Source of the DNA: Maricaulis sp.
GTDB taxonomy: Bacteria > Pseudomonadota > Alphaproteobacteria > Caulobacterales > Maricaulaceae
Assembly: GCF_017642925.1 (NCBI RefSeq)
Contig: NZ_JAEPOL010000001.1
Location: forward strand, 248,001 to 312,000
Length of the DNA: 64,000 bases
Direction: 5' to 3'
Under the pieces are notes generated by a model that worked only from the letters and a program-made list of their open reading frames with translations, was not told the origin of the DNA and ran no database searches. Positions 30,281-38,700 of the stretch are shown piece by piece; the first letter of the stretch is position 1; each line of letters starts with the position of its first letter. The position numbers were made by a program, and so were the translations under genes.

Positions 30281-31060
30281 ATGGTTCAGCTGACACTTCC
30301 CCGCGGTTCCCAGCCCAAGAAGGGCAAGACCCACGCGGCACCGGATGGCGCCAAGAATACGCGCACCTTCCGCATCTACCGCTATGATCCGGAAGCGGGC
30401 GGCAATCCCACCTGGGACACCTACAAGGTGGACATGGACGATTGCGGGCCGATGGTTCTCGACGCGCTGATCTGGATCAAGAACAATGTCGACTCGACGC
30501 TGGCCTTCCGCCGGTCCTGCCGCGAGGGCGTGTGCGGCTCCTGCTCGATGAATATCGGCGGGCGCAACACCATCGCCTGCACCTCGGGCATCGACGAGTA
30601 TAACGGCACGATCACCATCTCGCCGCTGCCCCACCAGCCGGTGGTGCGCGACCTGGTGCCCGACCTCACCGATTTCTACGCCCAGCACGCGGCCATCAAG
30701 CCCTATCTGAAGACCGATACGCCGGCGCCGGAAAAGGAATGGAAGCAGAGCCCGGAAGACCGCGAACAGCTGGACGGGCTCTATGAGTGCATCATGTGCG
30801 CCTCGTGCTCCACGGCCTGCCCGTCCTACTGGTGGAATGGCGACAAGTATTACGGCCCGGCCGCGCTGCTGCAGGCCTATCGCTGGCTGGCCGACAGCCG
30901 CGACGAGGCCAAGGGCGAACGGCTGGACGATCTCAACGACCCGTTCAAGCTCTATCGCTGCCACACCATCATGAACTGCGCCCAGGTCTGCCCGAAGGGT
31001 CTCAACCCGGCCAAGGCGATCGGCGAGATCAAGAAGATGATGGCCGAACGCGAAGGCTAG
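30281..31060 (+). CDS. sdhB: Succinate dehydrogenase iron-sulfur subunit
   Basis: A 259-aa electron-transfer subunit. [18 protein letters not shown] with a fourth Cys in NTIAC binds the [2Fe-2S] centre; [13 protein letters not shown] and [17 protein letters not shown] bind the [4Fe-4S] and [3Fe-4S] centres. The N terminus has about 20 extra Lys-rich residues ([14 protein letters not shown]) compared with E. coli SdhB. Last gene of the operon, followed by a strong terminator. Confidence 0.98.
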   Translation: MVQLTLPRGSQPKKGKTHAAPDGAKNTRTFRIYRYDPEAGGNPTWDTYKVDMDDCGPMVLDALIWIKNNVDSTLAFRRSCREGVCGSCSMNIGGRNTIACTSGIDEYNGTITISPLPHQPVVRDLVPDLTDFYAQHAAIKPYLKTDTPAPEKEWKQSPEDREQLDGLYECIMCASCSTACPSYWWNGDKYYGPAALLQAYRWLADSRDEAKGERLDDLNDPFKLYRCHTIMNCAQVCPKGLNPAKAIGEIKKMMAEREG

Positions 31061-31081
31061 CCTCCGCATCCTCGCGAACAA

Positions 31082-31116
31082 AAGAAACCCCGCCGGTCCT
31101 GCCGGCGGGGTTTCTT
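31082..31116 (+). terminator. Rho-independent terminator of the sdh operon
   Basis: A 14- to 15-bp perfect stem (AGAAACCCCGCCGG / CCGGCGGGGTTTCT) with a 5-nt loop starts 22 bases after the sdhB stop. The A-rich left side and T-containing right side make it usable in both directions. Confidence 0.9.
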
Positions 31117-31194
31117 GTGTCCCGTCCAAACTGTAACTGGCTGCCGCCGGGCGCTGCCTTTAGCGTGCAGCGAGCACGAGGGAGGACTGAATTC

Positions 31195-32322
31195 ATGAAA
31201 CCAATCCTGATGGCGGCAGGCCTGGCGGCGATGCTGGGCTTTCAAGCCCATGCCCATGCCCAGGACGAGGCCTTCTGGCTGCATCCCTATAATTATTTCG
31301 GGGACGAAACGGCCCTGACGGCCTCGGTCAATCTGGGCGATCTGGACGGGGATGGCGATCTGGACGGGTTCGCCGTCAATGGCCGTCACTGGATCCAGCA
31401 GGACGAGGTCTTTCTCAATAACGGCATGGGTTTCTTCCGCTCGGCCCGCGATGCCGGGCCGGACCGTGCGACCGGTTACGAGGCGGCGCTGGCCGATCTG
31501 GACGGGGATGGCGATCTGGACGCGGCCATTGCGCGCGACCTCCTGCCGATCCTCCTGCTCTTCAACGACGGTGAGGGCAATTTCGACGCGGCGCGTGAGA
31601 TCGGTCCCGTCGCCCAGGCACGCAGCATCGCCGCGGCCGATCTGGATGGCGATGGCGACAGCGATCTCGTCCTGGTCCAGCGCGGCGAGGCCAATCGCTA
31701 CTTCCTGAATGACGGCACCGGCGGCTTTGCCGATCCGGTCGAATTGCCCGGTGAATACCAGACCATCCAGGTCGCGATCGCCGATCTCGATGGAGACGGC
31801 CATGCCGACCTCGTCTTCTCCAACCGCGGCGGCGAGGGCGTGCCGGTTTATCGCGGCCAGCCGGGCGGCGGCTTCGCCGCGCCGGACATGCTGGGGGCGG
31901 CGCTGGAGATGGAGATCCGCGCGGTCGCCGTGGCGGACATCAATGGCGACGGGCATGCCGACATTCTCGCTGGCGGCATGGAAGCGCAAAGCGTGATCTT
32001 CGAGAATGACGGCATGGGCGGTTTCGGCACGATCCGGCGTTTCGGCTCGGACAGCGATGTGGTGTTCGGCCTCGACACCGCCGATTTCGACCATGACGGA
32101 CGCCTCGACATCGCCATTGCCAATTCGGGCGTGACCAACCGGGTCTATCTCAACCGGCCGGACGGGTTCGAGACGATCGGGATCGGGGCCGACCCGGCCG
32201 ACAGCTATAATCTCAGCGTCGGCGATCTCAATGCCGATGGCTGGGCAGACATCGTCTACGCCGTCTCGGAAGGCTCGAACTATACGGTGATCAACCGGTT
32301 CGACCGGTTATCGGGCGATTAG
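31195..32322 (+). CDS. Exported FG-GAP/VCBS repeat protein
   Basis: A 375-aa protein with signal peptide (1-23, ending HAHAQ) followed by about seven repeats, each with a calcium-binding loop such as DLDGDGDLDG, DLDGDGDSDL, DINGDGHADI or DFDHDGRLDI. Seven such units fold into a beta-propeller as in integrin alpha chains. It is probably a secreted or surface calcium-dependent binding protein. GGGAGGA precedes the ATG. Ligand unknown. Confidence 0.88.
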   Translation: MKPILMAAGLAAMLGFQAHAHAQDEAFWLHPYNYFGDETALTASVNLGDLDGDGDLDGFAVNGRHWIQQDEVFLNNGMGFFRSARDAGPDRATGYEAALADLDGDGDLDAAIARDLLPILLLFNDGEGNFDAAREIGPVAQARSIAAADLDGDGDSDLVLVQRGEANRYFLNDGTGGFADPVELPGEYQTIQVAIADLDGDGHADLVFSNRGGEGVPVYRGQPGGGFAAPDMLGAALEMEIRAVAVADINGDGHADILAGGMEAQSVIFENDGMGGFGTIRRFGSDSDVVFGLDTADFDHDGRLDIAIANSGVTNRVYLNRPDGFETIGIGADPADSYNLSVGDLNADGWADIVYAVSEGSNYTVINRFDRLSGD

Positions 32323-32331
32323 GCGGATGCT

Positions 32332-32361
32332 CTGGCAATTTCGGGGTGGGCGTACTATAAT
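32332..32361 (+). promoter_or_regulatory. Candidate promoter for a short RNA
   Basis: A perfect TATAAT (32356-32361) lies 18 bases after CTGGCA (4 of 6 matches to TTGACA), starting 10 bases after the FG-GAP stop. A terminator follows at 32413-32453, so a transcript of roughly 85 nt would result. A perfect -10 box is rare in this GC-rich window. Confidence 0.5.
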
Positions 32362-32367
32362 ACCGGA

Positions 32368-32453
32368 GTGAGGACGAGCCTTTCGGCCCGCCCTCTTTCC
32401 TAGATCATGATGAAGACCCGGAAACGCACTAGCCAGGTGGTCCGGGTCTTTTT
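32368..32453 (+). ncRNA. Candidate small RNA, antisense to the 29-codon ORF
   Basis: The predicted transcript starts just after the TATAAT box and ends at a 10-bp perfect stem (AAGACCCGGA, 32413-32422, with TCCGGGTCTT, 32441-32450) followed by TTTTT. It overlaps the 3' two thirds of the minus-strand ORF at 32400-32489. An unpaired pyrimidine-rich segment CCCTCTTTCC separates the first hairpin from the terminator. The evidence is promoter plus terminator only; expression is unproven. Confidence 0.4.
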
Positions 32454-32489
32454 CATGTCCAGGGTGACGAAAAGCGGAAAAATCCACAT
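32400..32489 (-). CDS. Small hydrophobic/basic peptide ORF (29 aa) with very strong RBS
   Basis: The ATG at 32489 is preceded by GGAGGTGGTGAT, an almost complete complement to the 16S anti-Shine-Dalgarno, at ideal spacing. The peptide begins MWIFPLFVTLDM and ends VRFRVFIMI, with a KKTR basic patch in between. Its stop is followed by a hairpin that is perfect on this strand when G-U pairs are allowed and is capped by a GAAA tetraloop. It could be a leader peptide, a small membrane protein or a type I toxin. I do not recognise it from a named family. Confidence 0.5.
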   Translation of the reverse strand: MWIFPLFVTLDMKKTRTTWLVRFRVFIMI

Positions 32490-32503
32490 ATCACCACCTC
32501 CGG

Positions 32504-32591
32504 TTTGAGAGCGAGGCTGTTCGCCACAGCCGGGGCGGCCTATCCTCCCCGGGTGCGCCGCTGGCCCGGCGCTGCTGCTTCCGCTCTCAAA
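32504..32591 (-). ncRNA. Structured leader: multi-branch fold upstream of the small ORF
   Basis: A perfect 10-bp closing stem (TTTGAGAGCG / CGCTCTCAAA) encloses three hairpins, read on the minus strand: GCGCCG/CGGCGC, GGGG/CCCC and GGCTGT/ACAGCC. The fold ends 3 bases before the GGAGG of the small ORF, so it could control ribosome access. It is not a tRNA (no acceptor CCA, T-arm or anticodon pattern) and lacks SRP or tmRNA signatures. Confidence 0.5.
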
Positions 32592-32655
32592 GCAGGAGCG
32601 GGCAGGCTAACATAAATACAATCAAAAGTCGTGTTTTTGCTTCTTGCGCCCAGGA

Positions 32656-32752
32656 GCGTGATCAGATGAAGTGGAAACCGGTTCACCGGTTCGATCACGC
32701 GACCGCTCAGAAGTCTGGAGCAGAAGCGATTCCGCAGGAAACGATTCTGCTC
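32656..32752. repeat. Single-copy bipartite palindromic element
   Basis: A 45-bp palindrome with ends GCGTGATC/GATCACGC (32656-32700) and core GAAGTGGAAACCGGTTCACC is followed by GACCGCTCA and then a second palindrome GAGCAGAA/TTCTGCTC (32718-32752). This is the same order as in the 17096 array, but the outer stem bases differ in a compensatory way. The right end overlaps the stop of the acyltransferase gene. Confidence 0.85.
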
Positions 32753-33600
32753 TACGACCGCCACGCCATCTGCTCGCAGATACCCCGGAACATCCGGGTC
32801 ACCTGGGCATCGGTACCGTCATCCTTGCCGACGGTGATCGGCCGGCCGAATTGCAGGCGATACTTCGCGCGCCGCTTGTCCATCAGGCCCTGGAAGACGG
32901 TCATGTCCTTGAGCTCCTCATTCACCTGCGCCAGGGCGTAGTAGAGGACCGGCATGCGCTGGCGCACGGCGAGCGGCACCACGGGGGCGTTGAACTTGCG
33001 GGCGAGGCTGATTGCTGTCGGGTGCCAGGGCTTCTCCATGAGGCGCCATTTGGCCCAGCTCCATTCCGACATGCGGCCGGACGGAAAAATCACGATACAG
33101 CGGCCATCCTTGAAGGCCTCCATGGCCCGGCGCAGCACATCGCGGCTCTGCATGCGCGAGCGTTGGGTGTCGCGCCATTCCACCGGGATGATGCGCTCCT
33201 CCAGGCCGGGGCAGACCCGCAGGGCGTCGCGATTGGCAAAGTAGAGCATATCGGGACGGCGGGCCTTCAGCGCGTCCCACAGGGCGATCCCGTCGGCGAT
33301 CCCGCCGGGATGATTGGCCACGACCACGCAGGCCCCCTCGGCAGGAACATGGTCCAGCCCGTCGGTGTGTACGGCCAGATCGAGATAGTCCGACGCCCAG
33401 TCGAGGCAGTCGCTGCCGGACAGGTCCGCGATGGCATCGGCCATGTAGACGGCACGGCGGTAACCCAGGAGCGGATAGCCGATCGCCTTGACGGCCGGCC
33501 AGAGCGGCGTGCCGATGAGGCGCGGTGCCCGCTCCTCGATCAGCGCATCGACGACATGGCGGGCATCTTCGGGAAGCGGAGAGTCGGGGCTGGATTCCAT
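32752..33600 (-). CDS. PlsC-like acyltransferase
   Basis: A 282-aa protein with the lysophospholipid acyltransferase motifs NHPGGIAD (from residue 95, block I NHx4D variant), FANRDALRV, and IFPSGRMSEW (block III). Block IV is VPLAV. It probably acylates a lysophospholipid or related alcohol at the inner membrane face. A second aromatic-rich N-terminal region precedes block I. Divergent from a methyltransferase-like gene behind paired CtrA-like sites. Confidence 0.82.
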   Translation of the reverse strand: MESSPDSPLPEDARHVVDALIEERAPRLIGTPLWPAVKAIGYPLLGYRRAVYMADAIADLSGSDCLDWASDYLDLAVHTDGLDHVPAEGACVVVANHPGGIADGIALWDALKARRPDMLYFANRDALRVCPGLEERIIPVEWRDTQRSRMQSRDVLRRAMEAFKDGRCIVIFPSGRMSEWSWAKWRLMEKPWHPTAISLARKFNAPVVPLAVRQRMPVLYYALAQVNEELKDMTVFQGLMDKRRAKYRLQFGRPITVGKDDGTDAQVTRMFRGICEQMAWRS

Positions 33601-33663
33601 GATGTCACGAAAGCGCCGAACGCGATCCGGCGCAATGGAAAATGCCGTTCACATCCCAAAGGG

Positions 33664-33730
33664 TTAACGCGCTGTTTACGAATTGGCCCGGGGTTTGCGA
33701 CGGTCGTGTCAGGGATTAACCCCTTGTTCA
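33664..33730 (+). promoter_or_regulatory. Two CtrA-like half-site pairs
   Basis: TTAA-N7-TTTA (33664-33678) and TTAA-N7-TTCA (33716-33730) each continue as CGAA. They share the pattern TTAAC-N5-TGTTyACGAA and are 52 bases apart. The CtrA consensus in Caulobacterales is TTAA-N7-TTAA, so each site is one base off. They lie between divergent genes, 16 and 68 bases before the ATG at 33746. Confidence 0.5.
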
Positions 33731-33745
33731 CGAACGGGACACGCC

Positions 33746-34393
33746 ATGACCGCAACCCTGACCCTGCCCGCCGGCAAGATGCGCAAGCTGGGCACGCGCC
33801 GCGCTCGCATCCAGGACGATGTGACGGCCGATTATCTGGCCATGGTGGTCAAGCCGGGTGACCGGACGATCCAGATCGGTGCAAGCGATCTGGGTGCGGT
33901 CTGCCTGCAGCGCGGGGCGCGGCACGAAATCGTGGCGCCGGTTGTTGCCATTGAGTCCCTGCAGGCGGTCTGCGAACGCCGCGGTATTTCCGCCGATGCG
34001 CTGCGGGGCGGGCTGGCGGCCCGCACGGACGCCGGGGAGCGCCCGATCGATGTTGCCATTTTCGGCGCCGAGACCGGTTTTCCGGCGATGGCCGCCAACT
34101 GGCGTCACGTGTCCTCCTCGATGCGCCAGGGCGGTGTGCTGATCCTCGTCGGGGCTGAGCGCGGTGCCGGTGCCCGTCTCGCCGATGCGCTGGCCATGGA
34201 CGAGGCCTGGGTGCTGCAGGAGCGCCGCTGCGGCGATGCAGCCGTGTTCCGCAAGGCCATGCCGGTCGACAATGCGCGCACGATGAAATCCCTGTCGGCC
34301 GCGGGCCAGCCGCACCGGCGCGCCCGCGGCGTAAGCCGCTTCCCGCTGGCCGGCCTGTTCGACCGGATCCTGCGTCCGCGCCCCGTACGCTGA
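33746..34393 (+). CDS. Methyltransferase-like Rossmann-fold protein
   Basis: A 215-aa protein. TIQIGASDLGAV resembles the glycine-rich SAM loop, PIDVAIFGAETGFPAMAANW and MRQGGVLILVGAE follow as in class I methyltransferases, but no substrate motif is visible. The C-terminal 30 residues are basic (PHRRARGVSRF). The start has no strong ribosome binding site. Two CtrA-like sites in front suggest cell-cycle control. Confidence 0.6.
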   Translation: MTATLTLPAGKMRKLGTRRARIQDDVTADYLAMVVKPGDRTIQIGASDLGAVCLQRGARHEIVAPVVAIESLQAVCERRGISADALRGGLAARTDAGERPIDVAIFGAETGFPAMAANWRHVSSSMRQGGVLILVGAERGAGARLADALAMDEAWVLQERRCGDAAVFRKAMPVDNARTMKSLSAAGQPHRRARGVSRFPLAGLFDRILRPRPVR

Positions 34394-34512
34394 CCGGCGA
34401 ATTCAACCGCAATCCGGGCGCGGAAAATTCGCCCGGACGTTGATATGCGTTGTCGCAAAACTTTCACCGAACCTGAATGCAGCGGTCACGGACGCGGTCT
34501 AACCCGTTCCTC

Positions 34513-34860
34513 ATGACCGCTCGTGACGCTGTTTCCGGCTTTGCCGCCCTGTCCCATCCCGTCCGCCTGGCCCTGTTCCGCACCCTGTGCGATCAGGCAC
34601 CGCAGCGCGCGTCTGCGGGCGAGCTGGCGCATGGCTTCGACATTCCCCCCTCGACCATGACCGGACATCTCCAGACGCTGGAGCGGGCCGGTCTGATCAA
34701 GGCCGAGCGCCGCTCCCGCTTCATGCTCTATTCGCTGAACCCGGAAGGCACGCGCCGCCTGGTGCGCTACTTCGTTGACGAATGCTGTCATGGCCGCCCG
34801 GAACTGACGGGGACCGATGACGAGGCCGCTGCAGCAGCCGCGCTGATGGAAGCGTCCTGA
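34513..34860 (+). CDS. ArsR-family transcriptional regulator
   Basis: A 115-aa winged-helix protein. FAALSHPVRLALFRTL and IPPSTMTGHLQTLERAGLIK are the ArsR helices. The C terminus has DECCHGRPEL, close to the CCGGxPELC signature of some arsenic-responsive ArsR proteins, with a Cys-Cys pair that could bind metal. No arsenic genes are adjacent. Codons before the ATG at 34513 are in frame but have no ribosome binding site. Confidence 0.88.
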   Translation: MTARDAVSGFAALSHPVRLALFRTLCDQAPQRASAGELAHGFDIPPSTMTGHLQTLERAGLIKAERRSRFMLYSLNPEGTRRLVRYFVDECCHGRPELTGTDDEAAAAAALMEAS

Positions 34861-34881
34861 CGTCCGGCTGAAGCCCGGTCG

Positions 34882-35652
34882 TCAGCGCGTGTGAATTTCC
34901 CGGTCATCCGGCTCGGCCCAGCCGCCGCGACCGCCACCGGGGCCTCCGCCCTGGGCCCCGTCCGGACGCGGACCGCCGCGTCCGCGCCGGCCGCCATCGC
35001 CGCGCTGAGCATTCTCGCTACCGGCGCGCAGAAAACGCGCGCATTCCGGGCCGGCCTCGTCTGCTGCCAGGGGCATGATGGTGAAACCGGCAGCGCGTTG
35101 TTCTGCTGCGCTGATTGCCGTGTCGCCGAGCTGTGCAGCGAGCCCGGCTTCGACAGCGTCATCCAGCCGGTCGATGCCGTAGACGCGTTCGCGCGGATTA
35201 TCGCGATAGACCGCTGCCCAGTAGGCGGCTTCGGCAAGGGCGTCCCCGTTTGCGACCTCGAACAGGGCCTCCGCCAGGCCGGCTTGCGCGGCGGGCCATC
35301 CGGCCTGTGCCGCGGCGGTCATTCGCTCGAAGCCTTCGGTCAGGAGATCATCGCGCAATACGGCAGGCGTTTCCTCCGACCGTGCGAGCCGGAAGGCGCT
35401 GTAGCCGGCAAGATACTCGGCAATCTCGAAGCCTTCACCGCGCGTGGCGACACAGCGCAGGACCGGCAGGGCGTCGGCGTAGCGGCCCTCGTCGACCAGG
35501 CGTGCGGCCTGCGTGAAACCGCCATCGCGGCCACCTCCCGCCGGGCTACCCGGCCCGCCGCTCATGGGGCCGCCGCGCGGCGGACGGTCTCCCGACGCGC
35601 AGGCAGCGAGCACGATCAGGGCGAGCGGGGCGAGGCGGGCGATGGGGGGCAA
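34882..35652 (-). CDS. Lipoprotein with alpha-helical repeats and Gly-rich tail
   Basis: A 256-aa protein starting at TTG 35652, chosen because GGAG lies 9 bases upstream and it opens directly into a lipoprotein signal (LIVLAACASG). After a Gly/Pro linker comes a helical region (QAARLVDEGRYADALPVL, AAQAGWPAAQAGLAEALFEV) that looks like TPR/Sel1 repeats. The last 45 residues are Gly/Arg rich. A GTG at 35724 would give a longer N terminus without a clear signal. Function unknown. Confidence 0.6.
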   Translation of the reverse strand: MPPIARLAPLALIVLAACASGDRPPRGGPMSGGPGSPAGGGRDGGFTQAARLVDEGRYADALPVLRCVATRGEGFEIAEYLAGYSAFRLARSEETPAVLRDDLLTEGFERMTAAAQAGWPAAQAGLAEALFEVANGDALAEAAYWAAVYRDNPRERVYGIDRLDDAVEAGLAAQLGDTAISAAEQRAAGFTIMPLAADEAGPECARFLRAGSENAQRGDGGRRGRGGPRPDGAQGGGPGGGRGGWAEPDDREIHTR

Positions 35653-35736
35653 GGGCGCGTTCTCCGGTGGGACATCCGGATTGCTAACGCTGCCAGGTGT
35701 GCGAGTCCGTCGCGCGATGCGCACGCGGCAGACAGA

Positions 35737-35772
35737 AAAATCCCCGGCCTTCGACAGAAGACCGGGGATTTT
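35737..35772. terminator. Bidirectional Rho-independent terminator
   Basis: An 11-bp perfect stem AAAATCCCCGG / CCGGGGATTTT with a loop that can itself pair (CTTC/GAAG) lies 19 bases after the stop of the autotransporter gene. T tracts occur on both strands. Confidence 0.85.
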
Positions 35773-35790
35773 CGTGGTGTGCCGGACGGA

Positions 35791-38700
35791 TCAGAACGGC
35801 ATGGAGTAGGAGAGTGTCGCGCCCTGGACGTCCAGATAGTCGCGATTCATCTCGGTCTGATAGGCGATGGACAGGGTCGAGCCATTGTTGAATTCGTGCT
35901 CGACGCCGAAGCTCGCCTCGATCCAGAACGTGTCGAGCGAGATATCGCCGGCAGTCCCGAAGCTGACCGATGGCGCGCTTGTGAAGGCGGCGCTGTAGTA
36001 CTCGCTGCCGTCACCCAGTTCCTGGGCCACACCGAGATAGGCGATGGGGCGCCAGTTCGAGGCGCTCATCACGAAGGCCGTGCCGAGGCGGGCGATGAGG
36101 CTGTCGGTATCGCGGGCCGCGACATTGAGGCTGGCGGCGCCGGCCTGGGTGGTGAAGGCGTCGAAATCGAAGGATGCATATTCCAGGCTGGCCGTCGGGA
36201 TGATCCGCATATCGGCATCCGCGCCGGAGAGATCATACTCGAACGTGATGCCGCCGCCGGTGCTGGACGCGTCGTGCTGGGCCGTCGAACCGGTGCCCAT
36301 CCCGCCCAGATTGACGGCGCGGATGGCGTCGTTCTCGATCTCGGCAGTATTCACGAAGCCGGTGAGCGAGATGCGCTCGCCGCGATAGCTGGCAAAGGCC
36401 GAGACCTGCGCGGTTTCGGCATCCGTCCGGATCCGGCCCAGCGTGTCGGGTGAATCCGACTCGCTGTTTGCCAGACCCAGGGCGAGGCCGGCCGACCAGC
36501 CGGAGCCCAGGTTCGCTTCCACACCGAGCAGGGTGAAGTGACCATTGAGATCGGCTTCGCCCGTGCCGTAGATGAGTTCGGCCGTGCCGTGCAGCAGACC
36601 GATATCGCCGAAGAAGCGAACCCCGCTTTCGCGGTCCGCGCCGCCCTCCCCGACGCCCAGCACGCGCCGGAAGAGCGATTTGGCGCCGCCGAGCGACTGC
36701 GTGTCGGCAAAGCCGTTGATCTGGCGCTCGGCCGCGTTGAGGGCTGTGTTCAGTTCGCCAGCGCTGCCGCCGAACTGTCCGCCCAGCTGACCCATCAGGG
36801 CCGCATTCAGGGCCCCGACATGGGTGCGGGCCGTGCGGTCGAACATCACTGCTTCATACGGTGCCAGCGAGTCGAAGGCGCTGCTCAGTGTGCCGCCGCT
36901 GAGAAGGTCGAGCGGGCCGTAAAGGTCGGCCAGCGCGTCATAATCCGTGTCGCGGGCATCATCGAGCGCTGCCGCCAGATTGGCCTGGAAGTGGTTGGTG
37001 AAACTGGTCTGGGTGAAGAATTCCTGGGCCTCGAGCGAGAAGCTGGCCTGGCCGTTGGAATAGGTCACCACCGGGCGCAGCACGCCGGGCAGGTCGATCG
37101 TCTGGAATTCGCCGATCGTGGTGCCGATTACCGACAGGAAGATGCCGCCATCGCCGTAGCGGGGAAGGGCGCCACCCAGCGGGACGAAGCCGAGACCGCC
37201 GGCGAGCGAGGCATCGCCGCTGACGCGCAGCAGGTCGGTGTTGTTGGCATCGTATTCGATCACCAGCAGGCCGGCCGAGGACTGCACATAGTCACCGGCA
37301 ATGCTCAGCGTGCCGGTATCGCCGATCGCGCCCGGATTGATCGTACCCGCGATGTTGAACAGCGTGCCGCGCTGGAAGGTGAGATTGCCCTGCAGCAGGT
37401 TCGGCTCGAACAGGGTGACCAGACCGGTGCCGGTCAGCTGGCCGCCCCACAGGACGAGCTCGCGCGACAGAAGGTGACCGTCGACATTCAGTCCGCCGGC
37501 AAAGACCTCGGTATTGATCAGCGAGAACATCTGGTAGCCGTCGGCGATGTCCAGCGCTGCATCGCTGCCGCGGATGGTCAGCTTGTCGATCTCGACATTC
37601 ATGTCGAGGGTCGTGGTGCCGGCCGCATCGAGCGTGACCTCGAAGAACTGGGCCGGATTGTCGAACTCCGTACCGATGATGCCGTAGAAATTGTCGGGCA
37701 CGAAGCCGGTCGAGCCCGGGCCGGTGAGCGGACCGTTGGCATTGATGCCGGCATTGAAGGGATTGCCGTCGGCATCACGCCAGCCGAGCATGTTGAACGC
37801 GTCGGCGACGCGTCCGCTGGCCATCATGTCCAGGAAGCTCCAGTTCTCGGGCATCCCCGTACCGGTGGCGTCGTCGCCGCCATCATATTCGCCGATATCC
37901 GTGTCGATGACATCGCCCCAGATGGGCCGGGTGCCGCCGACGCCTTCTTCCGGCGTACCGGGCAGACCGTTCACGATCTCGCCGTCGCGATAGACGAAAT
38001 AGTTCGGGTCGAGCGTCTGGACCCAGTGGCTCGGATCGCTCCACACGCCGTCGCCGCCCACGGCGGAGACGTATTTGTAGGGATTGTTCTCGGAAATGAA
38101 GTCATGCACCGAGAACAGCGGGTTGTAGTAGCTCACATCGCCATAGGTCTGGCCCGAAGCGCTGAAGAAGCCGGGCAGGAAACCGCCGGACAGCACGCCG
38201 AGGATGAGCGGGTTGCCGAAGATGTTCATCGCCATCAGCGGGCCGCCGGAATCGCCGCCGCCTGTGCCGACTTCATTGTCGAGTGCGCCGCCGGGGAAAT
38301 AGTCGATGCTCGGGCCGGGCAGGAGAACGGTGTCGCCGTCCAGGATCACGCCGGAGAAGCCGTCCCAGTCGGTACAGGTGATGGAGCCGCCATAGTTGAA
38401 GATCGGATCCGGGCCGCGCGTACACTCGCCGGTACGGCCGGGCAGATCGAAATCGGTCCAGTAGAGGAGCTGGTTGCCCGCGACAGAGGGGTCGCCGGCG
38501 CCGGCATTCTGGGCCAGGGCCTGGAAGAAGTCGCTCTGCGAGGCGAGCAGGCCGAGCATGTTCTCGCCGGCACGGCGCTTGCCATTGATGCTGCCTGTAC
38601 CCGTGGAGCCTGGGTGGAAAGTGCCATAGCCGATCTGGTTGACCAGCACGCCCTCCTCCATGACCTCGTTGGGGATCGGGCTGAACAGCATGCCGTAGGT

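Noticed and set aside
27593-31129. A 1178-codon open frame on the minus strand across sdhCDAB
   Set aside because: It is antisense to well-supported sdh genes. Long antisense frames are expected in high-GC codon usage, and the translation is rich in His/Arg/Gly with no domain.
32504-32591. Cloverleaf-like fold considered as a tRNA, SRP RNA or tmRNA
   Set aside because: No T-arm GTTC, anticodon arm or CCA end for a tRNA, no GGAAG-type SRP domain IV loop in the right context, and no tag-coding region. It precedes a start codon with a Shine-Dalgarno.
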